A stretch of 64,000 nucleotides of DNA from Mesorhizobium sp. M4B.F.Ca.ET.058.02.1.1 (GTDB lineage: Bacteria > Pseudomonadota > Alphaproteobacteria > Rhizobiales > Rhizobiaceae), in contig NZ_CP034450.1 in NCBI RefSeq assembly GCF_003952505.1, forward strand, positions 5,415,001-5,479,000, in the 5' to 3' direction. Both the position numbers and the translations under genes were made by a program. Each line of letters begins with the position of its first letter. Position 1 is the stretch's first letter. Under the pieces are notes generated by a model that saw only the letters and a list, made by a program, of their open reading frames with translations, did no database searches and was not told where the DNA came from. Below are positions 27,713-36,905 of the stretch, in pieces.

Positions 27713-28983
27713 AGCAGCTGCTCCAGCAGCCCGGCAGCCTTCTCGGGGCCGTTCTGCGACTGCATCTGCGCCGATGCCCTGGCGAGCTTGGCCTTGATCG
27801 CCGGATCGGTGAGGCAGGCCTCGATCTTCGCGATCAGCTCGGCATCGCTCCAGTCATAGCGCGGCATGCCGAAGCCGCAGCCGATCTCGCCGACGCGGGT
27901 GGCATTGTCGTGACCGTCCCAGACATAGGGCATGATGATCGCCGGCTTGCCGAAATAGAGGCACTCGGTGAAGGAGTTGTTGCCGCCATGGTGGATCACC
28001 GCATCGACCTGCGGGATCACCGAAGGTTGCGGGAACCAGCTGTCGACAATGACGTTGCCGGGCACGTCGGTGTACTGGTCCTTGTAGCCGCCGACATTGA
28101 CCAGCGCCCGGTAGCGCGTCTTGCCGAGCGCCGCGATGATGCGCTTCAGGAGGTCGACGTCGCCGGCCCCCAGGCTGCCGAAGGAGACGTAGAGCAGCGG
28201 CCCGTCATTGTTCTTCGCAAAGGTCGGTATTGCGTAGGGCTTCTCCTGCCGCACGCAGCCCTCGAGATACTGGAATTTCGCCGGGTCGAGCGGATGCCGG
28301 CGGTTGAACTTCGCCGCCTGCGGATAGAGCAGCAGGTTGAGGTAGGGCGAGGCCTCGAAGAACTGGCCGATCGGATAGGGCGCCTCGCCATTGGCGGCGA
28401 GGAAGGCGTTGAAGTCGTCATGGATCGGCTTGATCACCGCGTTGAAATGGTCGCGGTAGCGCTTGTGGCCGGCGTGGTCGTCCTCGGCGCAGCCGGAAAG
28501 ATGCGGCGGGATGTCCTCGTCCTCGATCTCGTTTTCCGAGCAGGAGATGACCCGCACCCAGGGCTTGCCATACTGCTTGATAGCGGGAAACAGGATGACG
28601 TTGTCGACCGAGATGACGTCGGGCTTGATCTTCGCGAGCACCCCGGCCAGATCCTTCTGTGCCCATTTGGCGCTATCGACGATCGCCGTCCAGCAGTCCT
28701 TCACGTAGTTGTCGACCTGGTCGTAGGGCGACTTGCGGAAATTCGGGATGTGGCCGTTGATGAAGTCCTCCCAGAACTTGGCCATCTGCTCCGGCGGCAT
28801 CGGCTCGGAGAGGTTCACCGGGTGCGCCTCGAAGCCGTAGCCCTTGTAGACGTCGACAAATCCGGGGTCGGACAGGAACACCGCCCTGTGGCCGCGCGCC
28901 TCGACCGCCTGGGCGATGCCGACGGAATTGAGCGCCGGCCCGAAGGCCGCTTCCGGGAAAAACGCGATGGTCTTCTGCGCCAT
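27709..28983 (-). CDS. UDP-glycosyltransferase family protein, copy 1
   Basis: A 424-residue GT1-type (UGT/MGT fold) enzyme, which would move a sugar from a nucleotide donor to a small acceptor. The N-terminal domain opens KTIAFFPEAAFGPALNSVGI; the donor domain has LLYVSFGSLGAGD, the WFPQPSVIPQVDAVIHHGG nucleotide-binding block, NNSFTECLYFGKPAIIMP and DGHDNATR. ATG 28983 (MAQKTIAFF) has GGAG upstream; another ATG five codons earlier overlaps the importer ATPase stop. The close paralogue at 34230 lies in the opposite operon. Glycosyltransferases are unexpected in an amine-catabolism cluster, and neither donor nor acceptor can be predicted. Confidence 0.88.
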   Translation of the reverse strand: MAQKTIAFFPEAAFGPALNSVGIAQAVEARGHRAVFLSDPGFVDVYKGYGFEAHPVNLSEPMPPEQMAKFWEDFINGHIPNFRKSPYDQVDNYVKDCWTAIVDSAKWAQKDLAGVLAKIKPDVISVDNVILFPAIKQYGKPWVRVISCSENEIEDEDIPPHLSGCAEDDHAGHKRYRDHFNAVIKPIHDDFNAFLAANGEAPYPIGQFFEASPYLNLLLYPQAAKFNRRHPLDPAKFQYLEGCVRQEKPYAIPTFAKNNDGPLLYVSFGSLGAGDVDLLKRIIAALGKTRYRALVNVGGYKDQYTDVPGNVIVDSWFPQPSVIPQVDAVIHHGGNNSFTECLYFGKPAIIMPYVWDGHDNATRVGEIGCGFGMPRYDWSDAELIAKIEACLTDPAIKAKLARASAQMQSQNGPEKAAGLLEQLL

Positions 28984-28997
28984 GGTTTCAATCTCCA

Positions 28998-30071
28998 TCA
29001 ATCTGCGAAAATTCTGACATCGGCGGCGTCCCAGCCGAGCTCGATCCGGTCGCCGGCGGCAACCGGCCGGCGGTCGGCGGCATCGGCGGTGACGCGCACC
29101 AGGAACGGCTTTTGCGAAAGAGTGGTGCGGACATGCACCTGCAGGTCGAGACCCTGATAGGCGAGCGCCTCGACCGTGCCGGCAACGCGGTTGGCGGTGT
29201 CGGGCGACGGAAACAGCCGGATACGTTCGGGCCGCACAGCGGCGACAGCCGAGGCGCCCGACGAAAGTGTCGCCGAAACCTTACCGGTGATCTTCGTGCC
29301 ATTCGTCGCCTGGACGCCGTTGCCGTCAGCACGACCGGGAACAAAATTCATCACGCCGATAAAGTCGGCGACGAAGCGGTCGGAAGGATGTTCGTAGATC
29401 GCGTGCGGCGTATCGCATTGCAACAGCCTGCCATCCTTCAGCACCGCCATGCGGTCGGCCATGACCAGCGATTCCTCCTGGTCGTGGGTGACGATGACGA
29501 AGGTGATGCCGACCTCGTGCTGCAGGCGCTTCAATTCGAGCTGCATGGCGCCGCGCAGCTTTTTGTCGAGCGCGCCGAGCGGCTCGTCGAGCAACAGCAG
29601 GCGCGGCCGCTTGACCAAGGCCCGGGCGAGCGCGACGCGCTGCTTCTGGCCGCCCGACAATTGCTCAGGCTTGCGATCGGCGAAGGGCACCAGCTCGGTG
29701 GTCGCCAGGATGGCGTCGACACGGCTGCGGATTTCGGCCGCCGGTAGGCGCTCCATTTCGAGCCCATAGGAGACATTGGCCCTGACGCTCATATGCGGAA
29801 ACAGCGCGTAGGACTGGAACATCAGATTGACCGGCCGCTTGTTGGGCGGCGTGCGGGCGATATCGCGCCCGTCGAGCAGGATCTGGCCGTCGCTCGGCGT
29901 CTCGAAGCCGGCCAGCATGCGCAACAGCGTGGTCTTGCCGCAGCCGGAGGGGCCGAGCAGGGCGAAGAATTCGTTCTCGCGGATGTCGAGCGAAATGCCG
30001 TCGACGGCTCTCACGCGGCCGAAATTCTTCGACACGCGATCGATCCGAAGCAGCGTGCGCGGTTCGCTCAT
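28998..30071 (-). CDS. ABC importer ATPase, spermidine/putrescine type (second system)
   Basis: A 357-residue PotA-like ATPase with Walker A GPSGCGKTT at residues 40-48, MFQSYALFPHM, signature LSGGQKQR, Walker B LLLLDEPLGALD and IVTHDQEES. A TOBE domain fills the C-terminal third. The start at 30071 overlaps the permease stop as ATGA; reading further upstream only translates the permease gene out of frame. It belongs to the second Pot-type importer of the window. Confidence 0.92.
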   Translation of the reverse strand: MSEPRTLLRIDRVSKNFGRVRAVDGISLDIRENEFFALLGPSGCGKTTLLRMLAGFETPSDGQILLDGRDIARTPPNKRPVNLMFQSYALFPHMSVRANVSYGLEMERLPAAEIRSRVDAILATTELVPFADRKPEQLSGGQKQRVALARALVKRPRLLLLDEPLGALDKKLRGAMQLELKRLQHEVGITFVIVTHDQEESLVMADRMAVLKDGRLLQCDTPHAIYEHPSDRFVADFIGVMNFVPGRADGNGVQATNGTKITGKVSATLSSGASAVAAVRPERIRLFPSPDTANRVAGTVEALAYQGLDLQVHVRTTLSQKPFLVRVTADAADRRPVAAGDRIELGWDAADVRIFAD

Positions 30072-30859
30072 TGGCCGATAACCCCACGATTGAGCCGCTG
30101 CGAAAGGGTCAGCGCGGTGATCGAAACCGCCATGACGATGGTCGCCAGCGCGTTGATCTCCGGCGTGATGCCGAAGCGGATCATCGAATAGATCTGCATC
30201 GGCAGCGTGGTCGAGGCGCGGCCGGCGCCGGCGGTGAAGAAGGCGATGATGAACTCGTCCACCGAGAGCGTGAAGGCGAGCAGCGCGCCGGCGACGACCG
30301 CCGGCAGGATGACCGGCAGCGTCACCCGCCGGAAGGTGGTGAGCGCGGAGGCGCCGAGATCGGCGGAGGCCTCGACGATCGACCAGTCGAAGCTCTTCAG
30401 CCGCGCGCGCACTACCGAGCAGACGAAGGCAAGGTTGAAGACGACATGGGCGAGGACGATGGTGTGTAGGCCCATGGTGACATCGAGCAGCGAGAAGAAC
30501 GACAGCAGCGCGATGGCGAGCACGATGTCTGGAATGATCATCGGCGCGAAGATCAGTGCTTCCAGACCCTTTCCGTATTGCCGGCGCATCTCGATGCCGA
30601 TCGCCAGCAGCGTGCCGAGCAGCGTGGCGATGGCGGTCGAGACCAGCGCCACGATCAGCGTGTTGAGGGCAGCCTGCAGGATCGCCGCATTGCCGGCGAG
30701 CGAAGCGTACCATTTCAGCGAGAAGCCCGACCATGCCGTCGGCAGCCCGCCGGCGTTGAAGGAGAGCGCCACCAGGACGGCGATCGGGATGTAGAGGAAG
30801 GCGAAGACCAGGACGAGGATCGTCCGCAAGCCGAGGGTGCGGGCAGGCGACGAAGTCAT
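30068..30859 (-). CDS. ABC importer permease, PotC-like (second system)
   Basis: A 263-residue inner-membrane permease with six hydrophobic segments, the EAA loop EASADLGASALTTFRRVTLP and the closing RFGITPEINALATIVMAV. CGGAGGGC precedes the ATG at 30859. A palindromic repeat of about 180 bases separates it from the PotB-like gene upstream, so the operon is interrupted by a mobile-type repeat but probably still co-transcribed. Confidence 0.92.
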   Translation of the reverse strand: MTSSPARTLGLRTILVLVFAFLYIPIAVLVALSFNAGGLPTAWSGFSLKWYASLAGNAAILQAALNTLIVALVSTAIATLLGTLLAIGIEMRRQYGKGLEALIFAPMIIPDIVLAIALLSFFSLLDVTMGLHTIVLAHVVFNLAFVCSVVRARLKSFDWSIVEASADLGASALTTFRRVTLPVILPAVVAGALLAFTLSVDEFIIAFFTAGAGRASTTLPMQIYSMIRFGITPEINALATIVMAVSITALTLSQRLNRGVIGQ

Positions 30860-30901
30860 GGCTGCCCTCCGATGGTCAGGAGGCGAGCGGTCGTACAGCC
30901 T

Positions 30902-31027
30902 CCTTCTCCCCATTCACGGGGAGAAGATGTTGGCAGGCAGATGAGGGGCAACGCTGAGCGTCGCAAAGGCTGGCGCCGCCCCTCATCCGCCCTTCGGGGC
31001 ACCTTCTCCCCGTGAACGGGGAGAAGG
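30902..31027. repeat. Interspersed palindromic repeat between permease genes
   Basis: Two hairpins, CTTCTCCCC-attcac-GGGGAGAAG (30903-30926) and CCTTCTCCCC-gtgaac-GGGGAGAAGG (31002-31027), flank a core holding GATGAGGGG and CCCCTCATC segments. Closely related hairpins occur at 45778-45927, and both share parts with elements at 40113 and 42387. The look is that of rhizobial intergenic mosaic-type repeats. It fills most of the 182-base gap. Confidence 0.75.
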
Positions 31028-31041
31028 AAGCAAGGGAGCGC

Positions 31042-31965
31042 TCAGCCATCGGCACCTCCCTCAGCTTCCTTGGCTCGGCCGGCGGCGCGGTCGGCAAGCA
31101 GGGCCTGCGCCATCAGGACCGCGAGCATGATGGCGATCAGCGCCATGGCGAGGGCGGCGCCAAACGGCCAGTCATTGGCGGTCAGGAACTGGTCGTAGAC
31201 CAGGTTGCCGATCATCTGGAAGCGGCCGCCGCCGAGCAGAGCGGGGGTGACGAAATTGCCGATCGACAGCACGAAGACGAAGACCGCGCCGGCGGCGATG
31301 CCGGGCACCGTCAGGGGCAGGATGACGCGGCGAAAGGTGGTCAGCGCCGAGGCGCCGAGGTCGCGCGAAGCCTCGGCGAGTTCCGGATTGAGCCGCGACA
31401 GCGGCGCGTAACAGGCGAGGATGACGAAGGGCAGGTAGTTGTAGACCAGGCCGGCGATGACGGCGCCCTCGGTGTAGAGCATCGACGGCGGCTCGCCCGT
31501 GTAGCCCATCCAGCGCAGCAACTGGGTGACGAGGCCCTCGCGGTTGAGGAGCACGATCCAGGCATAGGTGCGGATCAGATAGTTCGACCAGAACGGCAGC
31601 ACGGCGAAGAACAGAAATACCGGCTGCAGCCGGCGTGGCGCCGCGGCAATCGCATAGGCAGCGGCGTAGCCGATGATGACCGCGATCAGTGTCGCGGCGC
31701 CGGCGATGCGCGCCGAGTTGAGGAAGATGCCGGCATAGAGCGGGTCGAGGACCTGGCCGAAATTCTCCAGCGTGAAAGTGTATTCGATCCCGCCATAGAT
31801 GCCGCGCCGGAAGAAGGCGAGCGCAAGCACCAGCGCGCATGGCACGACCATGAGCGCGGTCAGCCAGGCCAAAGCCGGCGCCATCAGCAGGTTGGAGCGA
31901 AGTCTGGTCTGGGACAATTTTCGATACCGCTCAGCGGCCGACGGCGGCAGCCCGCCATCGGCCAT
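31042..31965 (-). CDS. ABC importer permease, PotB-like (second system)
   Basis: A 307-residue permease with a cytoplasmic N-terminal tail and six or so hydrophobic segments, the loop EASRDLGASALTTFRRVILP and FVTPALLGGGRFQMIGNLVY, typical of PotB. It is 20 bases downstream of the binding-protein gene and pairs with the PotC-like protein after the repeat. Confidence 0.92.
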   Translation of the reverse strand: MADGGLPPSAAERYRKLSQTRLRSNLLMAPALAWLTALMVVPCALVLALAFFRRGIYGGIEYTFTLENFGQVLDPLYAGIFLNSARIAGAATLIAVIIGYAAAYAIAAAPRRLQPVFLFFAVLPFWSNYLIRTYAWIVLLNREGLVTQLLRWMGYTGEPPSMLYTEGAVIAGLVYNYLPFVILACYAPLSRLNPELAEASRDLGASALTTFRRVILPLTVPGIAAGAVFVFVLSIGNFVTPALLGGGRFQMIGNLVYDQFLTANDWPFGAALAMALIAIMLAVLMAQALLADRAAGRAKEAEGGADG

Positions 31966-31985
31966 TGTCTCTGGGCTGCAAGCGC

Positions 31986-33047
31986 CTACTGCGCGGCCTT
32001 GATCTCGCTAACGATCTTGGAGTAGTCGCGCTGGGCGTCGCCGACGTCGCGCAACTGCTCGAACTTGACGAGGTCGGCCACCGGCATCGCCATGTTGGGG
32101 AACTTGGCCAGGAAGTCGGCCGGCAGGCTCTCCATCGCCGGCTTGTTCGGCACCTTGTAGTCGATGTTCTGCGCCGCCCAGGCGTGGTTCTTGGCGTCGA
32201 GCATGAAGTTGATGAACTTGAAGGCGGCGTCCTTGTGCTCGGAAGCCTTCATCACCACCATCGTGTCGACCCAGAGGTCCGAGCCTTCCTTCGGAATGAC
32301 GTATTTGATCTCGGGCTTCTCGGCGATGCCGTAGTTGCACCAGCCGTCCCAGGCCTGCACCAGCAGCGCCTCGCCGGACACCAGCTTCGAATAGAAGGTG
32401 GTGTCGTCATAGGCGAGGAGGGTCTTCTTGGCCGAGATCAGCAGGTCCTTGACCTCGGCCATCTTGGCCGGGTCGGTCTCGTTGACGGAGAAACCCTTGT
32501 CGAGCTGGCCCGCGGCCAGCAGCCAGCGGTCGGTGGCCAGCATGGTGGTCTTGCCCTTGAGATCGTCGGAAGGCGCGAGCAGGTCGCTCCAGCTTGTCGG
32601 CGCCGTCTTGATCAGGTCCGAACGATAGCAGAGGCCGGTCGTGCCCCAGGTGTAGGGCACCGAGAAGGCGTTGCCGACATCGTGCGGCAGCTTGGTCGCT
32701 TCCGGATAGAGATTGGCGAGGTTGGGGACCTGGGCATGGTCGATCGGCTCGGTCAGGCCGAGCTTGTTCAGCACCTCGGCGAAGGGCGAGGAGACGAAGA
32801 CCACGTCATAGCCCTTGCCGCCGGAGGCGACGAGCTTGCCCATGATCTCCTCATTGGTGGCGTGGACCACGACCTCGCCGGCAACACCGGTCGCGGTCTT
32901 GAAGGCGGCCATGGCGTCGGGCGCCATATAGCCGTCCCAGTTGGAGATGACGAGGTCGGCGGCGGCCGCCGGCGCCGAAAGCGTCAGAGCGAAGCCGAGC
33001 GCGATTGAAGACGTTCTGAACGAACGGTGCTGCAGGGCGGTGGTCAT
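31986..33047 (-). CDS. Extracellular substrate-binding protein, PotD-like (second system)
   Basis: A 353-residue periplasmic protein with a Sec signal (MTTALQHRSFRTSSIALGFA... cleaved near APAAAA). Mature segments LVISNWDGYMAPDAMAAFKT, VVFVSSPFAEVLNKLGLTEP and PYTWGTTGLCYRSDL fit the polyamine-binding class. It leads the leftward operon that ends with the aldehyde dehydrogenase, so the imported compound is presumably the catabolic substrate. GGGAG lies before the ATG. Confidence 0.92.
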   Translation of the reverse strand: MTTALQHRSFRTSSIALGFALTLSAPAAAADLVISNWDGYMAPDAMAAFKTATGVAGEVVVHATNEEIMGKLVASGGKGYDVVFVSSPFAEVLNKLGLTEPIDHAQVPNLANLYPEATKLPHDVGNAFSVPYTWGTTGLCYRSDLIKTAPTSWSDLLAPSDDLKGKTTMLATDRWLLAAGQLDKGFSVNETDPAKMAEVKDLLISAKKTLLAYDDTTFYSKLVSGEALLVQAWDGWCNYGIAEKPEIKYVIPKEGSDLWVDTMVVMKASEHKDAAFKFINFMLDAKNHAWAAQNIDYKVPNKPAMESLPADFLAKFPNMAMPVADLVKFEQLRDVGDAQRDYSKIVSEIKAAQ

Positions 33048-33153
33048 GGCAGTCTCCCATTACGGTTGATGGTCAAATTCATTGGCAGACCGGCATTCGC
33101 GGTTCCCGCCACGGGCTCGATCCTGTTCCCCGGTCTTTTGTTGCCGATTGCAG

Positions 33154-33184
33154 TGACAGTACTATTGCAGAAAAAAGTACGTCA
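33154..33184. promoter_or_regulatory. Imperfect inverted repeat in the divergent gap
   Basis: TGACAGTAC and GTACGTCA form an imperfect inverted repeat around an A-rich centre, in the 232-base gap between the binding-protein gene and the GntR gene. ATTGCAG also occurs twice here (33148-33154, 33164-33170). It is a candidate operator for the double-HTH regulator. Confidence 0.3.
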
Positions 33185-33279
33185 ATCCATAATTTGGCGG
33201 GCGGCTCCGGAATCTGGCCGATTGCCTCGGCGGGGACGATCGGCCAAACCGGGGTCGCACCGATCCACGAGAACAAGTC

Positions 33280-34218
33280 ATGCAAGCGGCAGCCAGGCGA
33301 CCTCGCACCAACCATCTCGATCTTGCGCAGCGCATCCTGGACGTTGCCAGGCAGCGCGGCTTCGCGCCCGGCGCGCACCTTCCCGAGCAACAGATCGCCT
33401 CGCTCTGCAGCGTTTCGCGGACTCCGGTGCGGGCGGCGCTGCGCCTGCTCACCGAACAGGGCGTGGTGCGCTGGGAAGCCGCCACAGGCTACCGCCTTGC
33501 CATCGACCTCGCGGCGCAAGGGGCTGTCGCCGCCGAATTGCCGAATACGGAGGAAGACGAACTGGCCGAGGCGATCCTGCGCGACCGCTCGGCGCGGCGG
33601 CTGGACCAGACGGTGACCGTCAGCGGGCTGATGCGGCGCTACGATGCTGAACGCAAGACGGTACTAAAAGCGCTTCAGAGACTGACGGAAGAGAATCTCG
33701 TCGACCGCGCGCCGGGCCAATCCTGGCTGTTTCGCCGGGCGCCCGACGATCCCGAGGCGCAGGGCGAGAGCTACGACTTCCGGCTGTTGCTGGAGCCCGC
33801 CGCCATATTGACGCCGGGCTTCAGCCTCGACGGCGCGCGGGCGGCGGCGCTGCGCCAGGGCATGGAGGCGCTGATGGCGCAGCCCGATGCGGCCTTCGAC
33901 ACCAGGGAATTCCAACGGCTGGACATCGAGTTCCACGGCATGATCGCCGACGGCTCGGCCAACCGGTTCGTCACCGACGCGCTGTCCGATCATCTCCGGT
34001 TGCGCCGGCTGCCTGGCATCTATGCGGGCGTCAACGTGTTCCGGCTCAAGCAGTCGCTGCGCGAGCACCTCACCATACTCGACCATCTGGAAAGCCGGCA
34101 GTATGAGGTTGCCGCTGATCTGCTGCGTGTGCATCTGAGGCTGTCGCGCAGCCAGCGGCCGCGGGCGGCGAGCCGCGGCGCGCCGGCGCTGTTCGGCATG
34201 ATCAGCCGGCCGGATTGA
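33280..34218 (+). CDS. GntR-type regulator with two winged-helix domains
   Basis: A 312-residue regulator. Residues about 14-70 form a first GntR winged helix (LPEQQIASLCSVSRTPVRAA). Residues about 90-150 look like a second one (LMRRYDAERKTVLKALQRL with TEENLVDR). The last 150 residues are helical with FHGMIADGSANRF, like an FCD domain. Two DNA-binding domains in one chain are uncommon for the family and would let one dimer hold four half-sites. It lies between the two divergent amine operons and is the likely controller of both. Confidence 0.8.
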   Translation: MQAAARRPRTNHLDLAQRILDVARQRGFAPGAHLPEQQIASLCSVSRTPVRAALRLLTEQGVVRWEAATGYRLAIDLAAQGAVAAELPNTEEDELAEAILRDRSARRLDQTVTVSGLMRRYDAERKTVLKALQRLTEENLVDRAPGQSWLFRRAPDDPEAQGESYDFRLLLEPAAILTPGFSLDGARAAALRQGMEALMAQPDAAFDTREFQRLDIEFHGMIADGSANRFVTDALSDHLRLRRLPGIYAGVNVFRLKQSLREHLTILDHLESRQYEVAADLLRVHLRLSRSQRPRAASRGAPALFGMISRPD

Positions 34219-34229
34219 CCGAGGACATC

Positions 34230-35513
34230 GTGACGCGCAAAGCCAGCCCGACCATCGCGCTGTTTCCCGAAGCGAGCTTCGGCGCGGCGCTCAATTGCGT
34301 CGGCATCGCGCAGGCCTTGCGAGCCAGGGGCGCCCGGCCGGTCTTCATCTGCCATGCCGGCTTTTCCGGCGTCTTCGCCGATTACGGCTTTCAGGAATAC
34401 CAGCTGCCGACCGACGATCCGCTGAGCGACAGCGAGCGGCAGAGCTACTGGCAGGCCTTCGTGCGCCGCCACCTGCCGCATTTCCGGCTGAGCCCGCTCG
34501 ACCAGCTCGAAACCTATGTCGCGCCGACATGGCAGGCAATCGTCGACACGGCGGCCCACGCCGAGGCGCCGCTCAGGCAATTGCTGGCGCGGCTGAAGCC
34601 CGACGCCGTCGTCCTCGACAATGTCATCATGTTTCCGGCGATCGCCGGCGCCGGCTGCCCGTGGGTGCGCGTCGTCTCATGCGCCGAGACGGAATTGCCC
34701 GACGCCAAGGTGCCGCCCTATCTTTCCGGCCTTGCCGCCGACGACCCTGGGCGCGCCGCCTTCGAGGCGCGCTACCTCGCGGCGGTCGCCCCGGCGCATG
34801 AGCGGTTCAACCGGCTGCGCGCCAATGCAGGTCTCGCGCCGCTGCCGAAGGGCCTGTTCCTGGAGACTTCGCCCGATCTCAACCTGCTGCTGACACCGGC
34901 CATCGTGCGCCGCGAACGCGCGGCGCCGCTCGACCCCGTGCGCTTCACCTATCTTGAGGGCTGCGTCCGCTCCGAGGGGCCGTTCGAGGTGCCGGTCTTT
35001 CCGCGCAACAGCGGGCCACTGGTCTATCTCAGCTTCGGCAGCCTTGGTGCCATGGATGTCGGGCTGATCCAGCGCATGCTGGCGGTGTTCGACAGGCTGC
35101 CCGCCCGCTTCATCGTCAATGTCGGCGGCCTGCGCGACGCCTATCGCGCGGTGCCGGACAATGTCTATCTCGGCGCCTGGTTCCCGCAGCCCTCGGTGGT
35201 GGCGAAATCGGATCTCTTCATCCATCACGGCGGCAACAATAGTTTTTGCGAGGCGCTGCGCTTCGGCGTGCCGTCGCTGATCATGCCCTATTGCTGGGAC
35301 GGACACGACAATGCGCGGCGCGCCGAGGAGACCGGCGTCGGCAACCATATCGGCCGTGATGGCTGGACCGAAGGAGTACTGGAGCGAGCGATCCTCGGCC
35401 TGTTGGCCGACGATGCGATGCGCGCCCGCCTGAAGGACAATGCAGCGCAGATGGCGCTGAAGCCCGGAACGGATGTGGCCGCCGAAGCGATCCTCTCTTT
35501 GATACGGATGTGA
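34230..35513 (+). CDS. UDP-glycosyltransferase family protein, copy 2
   Basis: A 427-residue paralogue of the glycosyltransferase at 27709. Matching landmarks are TIALFPEASFGAALNCVGIA, PLVYLSFGSLGAMD, WFPQPSVVAKSDLFIHHGG, NNSFCEALRFGVPSLIMP and DGHDNARR. The GTG at 34230 has GAGGACATC before it; a TTG that overlaps the regulator stop is a weaker choice. It is followed after four bases by the glutamine-synthetase-like gene, so glycosyl transfer and gamma-glutamylation are co-expressed. Confidence 0.88.
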   Translation: MTRKASPTIALFPEASFGAALNCVGIAQALRARGARPVFICHAGFSGVFADYGFQEYQLPTDDPLSDSERQSYWQAFVRRHLPHFRLSPLDQLETYVAPTWQAIVDTAAHAEAPLRQLLARLKPDAVVLDNVIMFPAIAGAGCPWVRVVSCAETELPDAKVPPYLSGLAADDPGRAAFEARYLAAVAPAHERFNRLRANAGLAPLPKGLFLETSPDLNLLLTPAIVRRERAAPLDPVRFTYLEGCVRSEGPFEVPVFPRNSGPLVYLSFGSLGAMDVGLIQRMLAVFDRLPARFIVNVGGLRDAYRAVPDNVYLGAWFPQPSVVAKSDLFIHHGGNNSFCEALRFGVPSLIMPYCWDGHDNARRAEETGVGNHIGRDGWTEGVLERAILGLLADDAMRARLKDNAAQMALKPGTDVAAEAILSLIRM

Positions 35514-35517
35514 CCAA

Positions 35518-36903
35518 ATGCCTGAAAACCACCTGACGACCCTGCCGCCGACGAGCGGCGCCAACGACCCGAAAAGCTGGCTGGCCGCGCACGCGATCAG
35601 CGAAGTCGAATGCCTGGTGCCCGACATGAACGGCGTGCTGCGCGGCAAGGCGCTGCCGGCGGCGAAGTTCCTGAAGGCGCTGGAAGACCGCGCGCTCTAT
35701 CTGCCGAGCAGCGCCTTCCTGGTCAGCATTGACGGCCGCTATTCCGGCTCGATCGACGAAGGCTTCGCCTATTCGGACCCGGACATGCGCATGGTGCCGG
35801 ATGTCTCGACACTTTGCCTGGCGCCCGGCGGCGGGCCCGGCAAGGCCTATGTCTTTGCCGATGCCTTCCACATGGACGACCGTCCATGGATGGCCTCGCC
35901 GCGTCACGTCTTGCGGGCGGTGCTCGATCTCTATCGCCAGCGCGGCTGGCGGGCGGTGGTGGCGCCGGAGCTCGAATTCTATCTCACCGCGCCAAATCCC
36001 GATCCGGACCAGCCGCTGACCGCCCCGGCCGGGCGCAACGGCCGCGCCGAAAGCGTGCAGCATCCTTATGACATGGCGGCGCTGGAGGAGTTCGAGCCGG
36101 TGATCCAGCGCATCTACGCGCATGCGGCGGCCGCGGGGTTGCCGCTCGATACGCTGATCCATGAGTCGGGCACGGCGCAATTGGAGATCAACTTCCTGCA
36201 CGGCGATGCGCTGGCGCTGGCCGACAAGGTGCTGTTGTTCAAGCGCCTGACCAGGCAGGCGGCTCAGGCGAGCGGCATGCACGCCACCTTCATGGCCAAG
36301 CCGATCGCGGCGCAGGCCGGCTCCTCGATGCATCTGCACATGTCCATTGTCGACGAGGCTGGCAACACGCTGTTTGCCGGCGGCGACGATGCCGACACCG
36401 CGATGTTCGGCCACTTCATCGGCGGCTTGCAGAGATATGTTCCGGAAATCATGCCGCTGTTTGCGCCGAACGTGAATTCGTACCGGCGCATTCGTCCTAA
36501 CCACAGCGCGCCGGCCAATATCGAATGGTCGCACGACAACCGCTCCTGCGGCCTGCGCGTGCCGGCCGGCGGCCGCGCCGCGCGGCGGGTGGAGAACCGG
36601 CTGCCGGGAGCCGACGCCAATCCCTATCTGGCGATCGCCGGCTCGCTGCTCGCGGGCTATCTCGGCGTGGAGGAGAAGATCGCGCGCTCGGCGGAAGCGT
36701 CTGGCAATGCCTACAAGATCAAGAGCACGCTGCCGAAGACCATGGAGGAGGCGCTCGACCGCTTCACCGCCTGCGCTCCCGTGCGGGCGCTGCTCGGCGA
36801 GGATTTCTTCCAGACCTATCTGCGCGTCAAGAGCGTCGAGCTCGACCTGTTCCAGAGCGTGGTGACGTCCTGGGAACGCGACCACCTTTTGCTCAAGGTG
36901 TGA
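35518..36903 (+). CDS. Glutamine synthetase family ligase, gamma-glutamylamine type
   Basis: A 461-residue GSI-fold ligase, likely joining glutamate to an amine (PuuA-like first step). Visible landmarks: VPDMNGVLRGKALP, APELEFYLT, HESGTAQLEINFLHGDAL, HLHMSIVDEAG, NSYRRIRPNHSAP, and the VPAGGRAARRVENRLPGADA / NPYL block. It lies two bases ahead of a PuuB-like oxidase, the enzyme that acts next in the Puu route, which supports the reading. It is distinct from the copy at 5390. Confidence 0.9.
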   Translation: MPENHLTTLPPTSGANDPKSWLAAHAISEVECLVPDMNGVLRGKALPAAKFLKALEDRALYLPSSAFLVSIDGRYSGSIDEGFAYSDPDMRMVPDVSTLCLAPGGGPGKAYVFADAFHMDDRPWMASPRHVLRAVLDLYRQRGWRAVVAPELEFYLTAPNPDPDQPLTAPAGRNGRAESVQHPYDMAALEEFEPVIQRIYAHAAAAGLPLDTLIHESGTAQLEINFLHGDALALADKVLLFKRLTRQAAQASGMHATFMAKPIAAQAGSSMHLHMSIVDEAGNTLFAGGDDADTAMFGHFIGGLQRYVPEIMPLFAPNVNSYRRIRPNHSAPANIEWSHDNRSCGLRVPAGGRAARRVENRLPGADANPYLAIAGSLLAGYLGVEEKIARSAEASGNAYKIKSTLPKTMEEALDRFTACAPVRALLGEDFFQTYLRVKSVELDLFQSVVTSWERDHLLLKV

Positions 36904-36905
36904 CC

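Noticed and set aside
27505..29157. A 550-codon plus-strand frame across the glycosyltransferase
   Set aside because: The minus-strand glycosyltransferase has all GT1 motifs; this frame has none and no ribosome site.
35281..36885. A 534-codon minus-strand frame under the ligase gene
   Set aside because: Shadow of the glutamine-synthetase-like gene.
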